A DNA stretch of 20,144 bases from Alphaproteobacteria bacterium UBA6189 (lineage in GTDB: Bacteria; Pseudomonadota; Alphaproteobacteria; Rickettsiales; UBA3002): positions 372-20,515 of the forward strand of contig DITH01000104.1 of assembly GCA_002422745.1 (NCBI GenBank). Direction: 5' to 3'. Below the pieces are notes generated by a model that made no database searches, had not been told where the DNA came from, and was given only the letters and a program-made list of their open reading frames with translations. Each line of letters begins with the position of its first letter. Position 1 is the stretch's first letter. Shown piece after piece: positions 15,339 to 20,144 of this stretch. Both the position numbers and the translations under genes were made by a program.

Positions 15339-16799
15339 ATGGCTGGCATTGGATTTGAACTGAATAAACTAGCCCGGCGCGACGATCTGATCGGTATCGC
15401 AGGGGCGTACCTGCACTCGATGTTCGCTATTGCAGGGCCGTGGCTATTTACCGTCGTGGCGCTGGCCTTCATCACCTATCTGTGGGGTGGCTCCGACTCG
15501 GTGGAGATGATGAATTTCCGCGGCGTGATCGTCTATAACTTCTCGTTCTCGCTGGCGCTGTCTGGCCCGGTCTACATGATCATGACGCGCTACCTGGCGG
15601 ATCAGATCCACGTCAAAAACGTAACCTCGACCCCAACCATCATGCTTGAAAGCATGATGCTGGTGTTCCTGTTTAACCTGCCAGTGGCGGTGTTCTTCTA
15701 CGGGATTTATTTCGATATGCCGCTCGACCTGCGGCTGGCGGGCTTTTCCAATATGTTCCTCATCGCCGGTGTGTGGTGCCTGGGCGTGTACCTTACCGCA
15801 CTGAAGGATTTCTCGGCCATCACCTGGACGTTTATCATCGGCATGGCGATCTCGATACTCTGTGCACTGTATTTCGGCGATAGCGCCGCCGCGATGGTTG
15901 CGGGTTTTAGCGCCGGTCTGGCCGTGATCGTCTTCCTGCTGGCCGGACGTATTTTCGCGGAATACCCCTACCACCTCACCAACGAATTCGCCCTTAAGCC
16001 GTTCTGGAAAAAATATTGGGAACTGGCCGTCGGCGGCTTTTTCTACAATGCGGCGCTGTGGGTCGACAAATGGATTATGTGGTTCGCACCGGAAGCGGTG
16101 GAGCTGCCGACAAAAATGCGTTTCTACCCCGATTACGACTCGGCGATGTTCCTTGCGGCGATGACCATCCTGCCCTCGATCGCCATGTTCGTCTTCTCGA
16201 TCGAAACCAATTTCTTCCACCATTACCGTCGTTTCTACGGCAACATCCTGGCCCACGCTTCGCTGCGCCGGATCCGCCAATACCATGAGCGGATCATGGA
16301 TGCGATTTTAGAAGGCGGCCGTAACCTGGTGCTGCTGCAGGGGATTGTCGCATTCCTCGTCATCCTTCTCGCACCCCAGATTTTCGAGAAAATCGGTATG
16401 TTCTTCGTGCAGCTGGCCATGTTCCGCCTCGGCGTGCTGGGCTCGTTCTTCCAGGTGTTGATCCTGTTCGCAACGATCATCCTCAGCTATTTCGACTGCC
16501 GCCGCGCCAATATGTGGATTTTCGTGACCTATTTCGCGCTGAATACGATCCTTACCATCGCCTTCATGCAATTGGGCTACGAATATTACGGCTATGGCTT
16601 CTTCCTTTCCTCGGCGCTGGCCTTCCTGGTCGCCGCGACGGTGCTGTTCGCTCATACCCGCAAGCTGGTGTACCATGCGTTCATCACCAACAACAACTCG
16701 GTGAAACAGCCCAAGCTGCAAACCAGTGCCGATTATTTCGAGGATTATGGCGAGTTCCAGATGGGCGTTTCCCACCTGCCGCCGAGCAAGCAGGAGTAG
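15339..16799 (+). CDS. pelG: PelG, 12-helix inner-membrane polysaccharide transporter
   Basis: A 486-residue integral membrane protein with about 12 hydrophobic segments spread from residue 28 to 455, and a soluble C-terminal tail. The N-terminus MAGIGFELNKLARRDDLIGI followed by AGAYLHSMFAIAGPWLFTVV is characteristic of PelG, a member of the MOP flippase-like superfamily thought to move Pel polymer across the inner membrane with PelD, PelE and PelF. Length is usual for the family (about 455-490). GGAG precedes the ATG at normal spacing. It closes the operon; a short perfect hairpin begins 9 bp after its stop and a T-run terminator candidate lies 176 bp downstream. Confidence 0.95.
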   Translation: MAGIGFELNKLARRDDLIGIAGAYLHSMFAIAGPWLFTVVALAFITYLWGGSDSVEMMNFRGVIVYNFSFSLALSGPVYMIMTRYLADQIHVKNVTSTPTIMLESMMLVFLFNLPVAVFFYGIYFDMPLDLRLAGFSNMFLIAGVWCLGVYLTALKDFSAITWTFIIGMAISILCALYFGDSAAAMVAGFSAGLAVIVFLLAGRIFAEYPYHLTNEFALKPFWKKYWELAVGGFFYNAALWVDKWIMWFAPEAVELPTKMRFYPDYDSAMFLAAMTILPSIAMFVFSIETNFFHHYRRFYGNILAHASLRRIRQYHERIMDAILEGGRNLVLLQGIVAFLVILLAPQIFEKIGMFFVQLAMFRLGVLGSFFQVLILFATIILSYFDCRRANMWIFVTYFALNTILTIAFMQLGYEYYGYGFFLSSALAFLVAATVLFAHTRKLVYHAFITNNNSVKQPKLQTSADYFEDYGEFQMGVSHLPPSKQE

Positions 16800-16808
16800 C
16801 TTATGATG

Positions 16809-16831
16809 GAAGGGAACGCTTCGTTCCCTTC
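16809..16831. repeat. Perfect 10-bp-stem hairpin after pelG
   Basis: GAAGGGAACG (16809-16818) and CGTTCCCTTC (16822-16831) pair perfectly with a 3-nt gap, 9 bp after the pelG stop codon. No T-run follows, so it is probably an mRNA 3'-end hairpin or a repeat rather than a full intrinsic terminator. Confidence 0.55.
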
Positions 16832-16956
16832 GCTACGCTACCCTCCGCCGCAACGCGGGTCGGCAGTCGCCTCTCTGTCCCTTTCGCCACGCGCCGAAAA
16901 GCGCTACGCGGTCGCAAGGTTTGATAAGATTCTTAATCCACGAACCACGTGTATGA

Positions 16957-16974
16957 TGGCTATTTTTAGCCATG
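16957..16974. repeat. 7-bp-stem hairpin with T4 loop
   Basis: ATGGCTA and TAGCCAT pair perfectly around TTTT. It lies one base before the terminator candidate at 16976-16995 and may be part of it. Confidence 0.45.
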
Positions 16975-16975
16975 T

Positions 16976-16995
16976 GGCGAAAAACCGCCATTTTT
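16976..16995 (+). terminator. Rho-independent terminator candidate for the pel operon
   Basis: TGGCG (16976-16980) pairs with CGCCA (16986-16990), followed at once by TTTTT (16991-16995). The stem is short but GC-rich. It would separate the pel operon from the ornithine decarboxylase transcript. Confidence 0.55.
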
Positions 16996-17022
16996 CCGGG
17001 GCAAATTTTTAGCGATTTCCTC

Positions 17023-17051
17023 TTTACAAACCCGCATGTTGACCCCATATT
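17023..17051 (+). promoter_or_regulatory. Possible promoter of the ornithine decarboxylase leader
   Basis: TTTACA (17023-17028), 17 nt, CATATT (17046-17051). Transcription would start near 17058, giving a leader of about 165 nt before the ATG at 17223. Confidence 0.4.
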
Positions 17052-17057
17052 GCGTCT

Positions 17058-17222
17058 ATCGCTGAATCCCATGGCGTGTAGAGATCCCTAGAGGGGTAGG
17101 CACAAGACCGTTTCATTTGCGGTGGCCGCCGATCCAGCAAGGTGACCTTGGCACTGCTGTCATAAATCCGTCGTAAGATTTAGCGTACGTTTTTGGTTAA
17201 CGTACCCATGAGGATTTATGAC
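17058..17222 (+). ncRNA. Structured 5' leader of ornithine decarboxylase, candidate riboswitch (speF-leader-like)
   Basis: Seen directly: 17158-17169 is a perfect 12-nt reverse complement of 17212-17223, which contains the GGA of the Shine-Dalgarno AGGA and the A of the start codon. Part of the same segment can pair elsewhere: 17163-17168 with GATTTA at 17177-17182, and TGCTG (17155-17159) with CAGCA (17135-17139). Other stems: 17084-17088 with 17093-17097, 17107-17110 with 17120-17123, CAAGG/CCTTG around TGA (17138-17150), and a perfect 7-bp hairpin 17185-17205. The motif GGCAC occurs twice (17099-17103, 17150-17154). Known: a speF leader RNA family occurs upstream of alphaproteobacterial ornithine decarboxylase genes. 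Inference: this is that leader or an analogue controlling translation; membership was not tested. Confidence 0.72.
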
Positions 17223-18410
17223 ATGCGAAGCTACAATTCGCCTGATTCCGCTGTAAAGCATTTACAGCCCGAAAACCCCGTAATTATCTATCGTCCCCAC
17301 GCGCTCAAGCGCGCGGTCGACACGTTTTTGACCCAGTTTAACGGCGACGTTATGTATGCCGTAAAAACCAATCCGGATGAGCATGTGCTCAAGGATCTGT
17401 GGGACAACGGCGTGCGCCGGTTTGATGCGGCCAGCCTGCACGAAGTATCGCTGGTGCGGGGCCTGTTCCCGCAGGCAGAGATTTATTTTATGCATACGGT
17501 GAAGTCGCGCAAAGCCATCCGCGAGGCGTACCACACCTATGGCGTGCGGCATTTCTCGCTCGATACGCAGGACGAGCTGGATAAAATCCTGGCCGAAACC
17601 GGCCAGGCCAACGATCTCGGCTTGCATGTGCGGCTTGCCATTCCCAACAGCTACGCCGAACTGGCGCTGACCGATAAATTCGGCGCGGGCCAGACCGAAG
17701 CCGTACACCTGCTGCAAAACGTGCGCGATGTCGCCCTTTCGGCCGGTGTGTGTTTCCATGTCGGCTCGCAATGCATGCATCCGGATGCCTACAAGCTGGC
17801 GATCAAGCTCGCCAAGCAGGTGATCAAAGCCGCCGGGGTGCAGATCGACACGTTCGACGTGGGCGGCGGTTTCCCCTCCACCTACCCGGGCATGACGCCG
17901 CCGGATATGAGCAGCTATTTCGCCGCCATCCACGACGCGACACGCGACCTGGTAAAACAGCATGGCTGCCGCCTGCTGGCCGAACCCGGCCGGGCGCTGG
18001 TGGCCGAATCGGGCTCGGTGCTGGTGCGGGTGGAATTGCGCAAAGGCAATTTCCTCTACATCAATGACGGCACCTATGGCTCGCTGTTCGATGCCGGTCA
18101 GCCGAAATGGCTCTATCCCTGCCGCCTGCTGAACCGTAAGGCAACGGCCGAGGATCAGGAAGGGTTCAGCTTCTACGGCCCGACCTGCGATACGCTCGAC
18201 TTCATGAAAGGCCCGTTTTATCTGCCGGCCGACATTCAGGAAGGCGATTATATCGAGATTGGCCAGCTTGGCGCGTATGGCCGCACCATGGCGACGCGTT
18301 TCAACGGGTTTGCCCCGGCCAACCAGCCGGTCACCGTGAAGGACGAGCCGCTGATGAGCCTGTACGCACCGGCGCGTGTTTCGGTTGCACAAACCCGCAA
18401 AGTGGCTTAA
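17223..18410 (+). CDS. Ornithine decarboxylase, fold III PLP enzyme
   Basis: A 395-residue cytoplasmic enzyme that converts ornithine to putrescine. It is of the eukaryotic/alanine-racemase-fold type. Lys48 in YAVKTNP binds PLP, HVGSQ (179-183) contacts the cofactor ring, the glycine-rich FDVGGGFPS (211-219) holds the phosphate, EPGR (254-257) binds the pyridine nitrogen, and GPTCDTLD (319-326) brings the catalytic Cys322 from the other subunit of the dimer. The CDTLD motif favours ornithine over diaminopimelate, although lysine/ornithine dual use is possible. ATG 17223 is chosen because AGGA lies 8 nt upstream; in-frame ATG 17208 and TTG 17193 lack such a site. The Shine-Dalgarno can be masked by the leader RNA. 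A deoxyhypusine-synthase-like gene follows 78 bp downstream. Confidence 0.93.
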   Translation: MRSYNSPDSAVKHLQPENPVIIYRPHALKRAVDTFLTQFNGDVMYAVKTNPDEHVLKDLWDNGVRRFDAASLHEVSLVRGLFPQAEIYFMHTVKSRKAIREAYHTYGVRHFSLDTQDELDKILAETGQANDLGLHVRLAIPNSYAELALTDKFGAGQTEAVHLLQNVRDVALSAGVCFHVGSQCMHPDAYKLAIKLAKQVIKAAGVQIDTFDVGGGFPSTYPGMTPPDMSSYFAAIHDATRDLVKQHGCRLLAEPGRALVAESGSVLVRVELRKGNFLYINDGTYGSLFDAGQPKWLYPCRLLNRKATAEDQEGFSFYGPTCDTLDFMKGPFYLPADIQEGDYIEIGQLGAYGRTMATRFNGFAPANQPVTVKDEPLMSLYAPARVSVAQTRKVA

Positions 18411-18441
18411 GGAGCCGCCAATAAATCATGTATCATTTTAA

Positions 18442-18469
18442 TGCCCGGCCGGCTTGTGCTGGCCGGGCA
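18442..18469 (+). terminator. GC-rich hairpin between ornithine decarboxylase and the DHS-like gene
   Basis: TGCCCGGCC (18442-18450) and GGCCGGGCA (18461-18469) pair perfectly around a 10-nt loop. Only AAATTTA follows, so termination would be weak. Lying 19 bp before the downstream ATG, it may set the ratio of the two enzymes by partial termination or by stabilising the upstream mRNA. Confidence 0.5.
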
Positions 18470-18488
18470 AATTTATATGGAGACGACG

Positions 18489-19541
18489 ATGACCCAATCC
18501 GCCACCAAATCGAAAAGCAACGCTAAGGCCGAGCTGCTGCAAAAGACCGTCGAGCATATCGACATTACCAGCTTCGATGCCCGCCCGATCATCGACCAGA
18601 TGGCCCATATGAGCTTCACCAGCCGCGACCTCGCGCGCGCCACCAGCATCTATAACCAGATGCTCGCCGACAAAGATTGTTCGATCATCCTCACCGTTGC
18701 AGGCTCGACCAGTGCCGGCGGCTGCATGAAACTTTATGCCGATCTCATCCGCTACAACATGGTGGATGCCATTGTGGCGACCGGCGCGACCATCGTTGAC
18801 ATGGATTTCTTCGAAGCGCTGGGCTTCAAGCATTACCATGGTTCGGCTTCGGGACAGGACGATAAATTCCTGCGCGATCTGTATATTGACCGCATTTACG
18901 ATACCTATATCGACGAGGAAGAACTGCAGGCCTGTGACCACACCATTCTCGAGATCGCCAACAGCCTCGAGCCGCGCGGCTATTCCAGCCGGGAATTCAT
19001 CCGCGAAATGGGCAAATGGCTGGCCAATGGCAACGCCAAGAAAAAAGACTCGCTGGTGCAGCTGGCCTATGAGCACGATGTGCCGATTTTCTGTCCGGCT
19101 TTTGTCGATAGCTCGGCCGGGTTCGGGTTGGTCAAACACCAGGTCGACAACCCGAAAAAGCACATGATGCTCGATGCCATCGCCGATTTCCGCGAACTGA
19201 CCGATATTAAAATCGACGCGGGAAAAACCGGCCTGCTGATGATCGGCGGCGGCGTGCCGAAAAACTTCACGCAGGACACCGTGGTCTGTGCGGAAATCCT
19301 CGGCAAGGAAGCGGATATGCATGCCTATGCCGTGCAGATCACCGTGGCCGATGTGCGTGACGGCGCCTGCTCCTCCTCCACCCTCAAAGAGGCGTGCAGC
19401 TGGGGCAAGGTGGATACCGCGCTGGAGCAGATGGTATTTGCCGAGGCCGGCTCGGTATTGCCGCTGATGGTAAGCGATGCCTACCATCGCGGCCATTGGA
19501 AGAATCGCACGAAGCGCGGGTTTGCCAAACTGTTTGCGTAA
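18489..19541 (+). CDS. Deoxyhypusine-synthase-like enzyme, probably polyamine (homospermidine-type) synthase
   Basis: A 350-residue NAD-dependent enzyme of the deoxyhypusine synthase (DHS) family, which moves an aminobutyl group from spermidine to a lysine or amine. The DHS layout is visible: ILTVAGSTSAGG (68-78), VDAIVATGAT with an NAD-binding acid nearby, PIFCPAFVDSSAGFG (199-213), MIGGGVPKN (251-259), and EACSWGK (301-307), where Lys307 matches the catalytic lysine that forms the enzyme-substrate imine. Bacteria have no eIF5A to modify, and DHS relatives are known to make homospermidine from putrescine; the ornithine decarboxylase just upstream would supply that putrescine. The product is inferred. 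GGAG 6 nt upstream fixes the start at 18489; in-frame ATGs at 18441 and 18477 lie in or just after the hairpin. Confidence 0.88.
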   Translation: MTQSATKSKSNAKAELLQKTVEHIDITSFDARPIIDQMAHMSFTSRDLARATSIYNQMLADKDCSIILTVAGSTSAGGCMKLYADLIRYNMVDAIVATGATIVDMDFFEALGFKHYHGSASGQDDKFLRDLYIDRIYDTYIDEEELQACDHTILEIANSLEPRGYSSREFIREMGKWLANGNAKKKDSLVQLAYEHDVPIFCPAFVDSSAGFGLVKHQVDNPKKHMMLDAIADFRELTDIKIDAGKTGLLMIGGGVPKNFTQDTVVCAEILGKEADMHAYAVQITVADVRDGACSSSTLKEACSWGKVDTALEQMVFAEAGSVLPLMVSDAYHRGHWKNRTKRGFAKLFA

Positions 19542-19546
19542 TCTTG

Positions 19547-19612
19547 TTTGTCATCCCGACCCCGACCAGGGATCCTCTCACAGGAGATTCCTGCTTTCGC
19601 AGGAATGACAAA
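19547..19612. repeat. Second, degenerate copy of the palindromic repeat
   Basis: The right arm (19586-19612) is identical to 27 bp of the right arm of the element at 2724-2799. The left arm keeps only the outer TTTGTCAT (19547-19554), which still pairs with ATGACAAA at the other end; its inner part is a different palindromic variant (CCC...GGGAT, 19555-19572). It lies 5 bp after the DHS-like gene. The mixed arms suggest recombination between repeat subfamilies or decay of one arm. Confidence 0.75.
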
Positions 19613-19622
19613 GGAAGGAACG

Positions 19623-19650
19623 AAAAGGGCGCCAAACGGCGTCCTTTTTT
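19623..19650. terminator. Strong bidirectional Rho-independent terminator
   Basis: AAAAGGGCGCC (19623-19633) pairs with GGCGTCCTTTT (19638-19648) around AAAC, with one G-T pair, followed by further T's on the plus strand and preceded by A's that form a T-run on the minus strand. It lies between the convergent DHS-like gene and the RND gene and should stop transcription both ways. Confidence 0.85.
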
Positions 19651-19657
19651 ACGCTTA

Positions 19658-20144
19658 CTAGAAATGCTGGTGCGGAGGATGGCCGCCGTCGATTTTGCTT
19701 TCATCGATCACCAGTAACGTGTGGCGGCGGGCGACGAGCAGGTAAATCGTCGGTACGATAAACAGGGTAAACAGCGTGCCAAAGCTCATGCCTCCAACGA
19801 TCACCCAGCCGATGGCCTGACGGCTCTCGGCCCCTGCGCCACTGGCAATGGCCAGCGGCAATGCACCGAGCACCGTCGCGGCCGTGGTCATGACGATGGG
19901 CCGCAGGCGAATGGAGCAGGATTCCAAAATCGCCTGATAGCGATCACGCCCCTGCCCTTGCAGCTGGTTGGCGAACTCGACGATCATGATGCCGTGTTTG
20001 GATATCAAGCCGATCAAGGCGACAAGGCCGATTTGCGAATAGACGTTGAGCGAGCCGCCGGTAAGGTTCATCACCAGTAACGCCCCGGCTATCGCCAGCG
20101 GCACGGAGAGCAGGATCACGAACGGGTCGCGGAAGCTTTCGAAC
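19658..20144 (-). CDS. RND efflux transporter (AcrB/MexB type), C-terminal part (cut by window edge)
   Basis: The minus strand is open from the window edge to the TAG at 19658, giving the last 161 or so residues of an inner-membrane RND drug/proton antiporter; the start lies beyond the window. The segment FESFRDPFVILLSVPLAIAG, then NVYSQIGLVALIGLISKHGI and the NSIRLRPIVMTTAATVLGALPLA-like helix (SIRLRPIVMTT here), then GWVIVGGMSFGTLFTLFIVP, are the last four membrane helices of the hydrophobe/amphiphile efflux branch. The C-terminus is His/Pro-rich (GGHPPHQHF). Such pumps work with a periplasmic adaptor and a TolC channel; the adaptor is not in the window and the TolC-like gene is at the opposite edge. 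Confidence 0.95.
   Translation of the reverse strand, partial: FESFRDPFVILLSVPLAIAGALLVMNLTGGSLNVYSQIGLVALIGLISKHGIMIVEFANQLQGQGRDRYQAILESCSIRLRPIVMTTAATVLGALPLAIASGAGAESRQAIGWVIVGGMSFGTLFTLFIVPTIYLLVARRHTLLVIDESKIDGGHPPHQHF

Larger units (their letters stand above)
16800..17022. other. Gene-free stretch after pelG
   Basis: About 220 bp without a convincing gene. It holds the hairpin 16809-16831, a GC-rich tract (16832-16925) with fragments such as CGCTACGC that recur in the hairpin-rich region near 690-790, and two further hairpins (16957-16974 and 16976-16990) of which the second is followed by T5. Open frames here are short and low-complexity. Confidence 0.6.

Noticed and set aside
17262..18392. 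Long antisense frame (376 codons) opposite ornithine decarboxylase, and similar ones opposite FNR, pelD and the DHS-like gene
   Set aside because: These arise from the codon bias of the real genes on the plus strand; the products are His/Arg-rich and match nothing recognisable.
18428..18529. Short frame starting MYHFNARPAC before the DHS-like gene
   Set aside because: It is mostly a translation of the hairpin and then overlaps the DHS-like gene in another frame; the nearest AGGAG is too far upstream for good initiation.

Overview
The window comes from a moderately GC-rich Gram-negative bacterium, most likely an alphaproteobacterium. The evidence is a thioredoxin-reductase-like ferredoxin-NADP reductase and partner [2Fe-2S] ferredoxin of the kind found in Rhodopseudomonas and rhizobia, a eukaryotic-type (fold III) ornithine decarboxylase behind a structured mRNA leader, and outer-membrane (TolC, PelB) plus RND-pump genes. 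The order or genus cannot be told from the sequence. The right and left edges each cut a gene: a TolC-family protein (left, minus strand) and an RND pump (right, minus strand).

Layout. 1-1500: partial tolC-like gene, a gene-free stretch packed with imperfect hairpins, tRNA-Cys(GCA) and dps, all genes on the minus strand. 1647-4829: ferredoxin-NADP reductase, a 76-bp REPIN-like palindromic repeat, a ferredoxin, a small EF-hand protein, a convergent nitroreductase and a low-molecular-weight tyrosine phosphatase. 4974-16799: an 11.8-kb, tightly packed plus-strand operon for Pel-type exopolysaccharide: a PelX-like sugar epimerase, a PelA reduced to its hydrolase domain, a very large PelB (1498 aa), then PelD, PelE, PelF and PelG. 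16800-17222: gene-free, with hairpins, a terminator and an RNA leader. 17223-19541: ornithine decarboxylase followed by a deoxyhypusine-synthase-like enzyme, probably a polyamine (homospermidine or similar) module. 19547-20144: a second, degenerate copy of the palindromic repeat, a strong bidirectional terminator and the end of an RND efflux gene.

How the genes work together. The epimerase would supply UDP-GalNAc (or a related sugar), PelF polymerises it with the inner-membrane complex PelD/PelE/PelG, PelD gates synthesis by binding cyclic-di-GMP through its kept RxxD site, and PelB carries the chain through the periplasm and the outer membrane while PelA trims it. Two standard parts are missing: there is no pelC between pelB and pelD, and PelA has no deacetylase domain. 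This is the most unusual large-scale feature.

The best small-scale signal is the ornithine decarboxylase leader. A 12-nt segment (17158-17169) is perfectly complementary to 17212-17223, which holds the Shine-Dalgarno and the first base of the start codon, and the same segment can instead form competing upstream hairpins. That is the layout of a translation-controlling riboswitch or leader, and may belong to the speF leader family described in Alphaproteobacteria.
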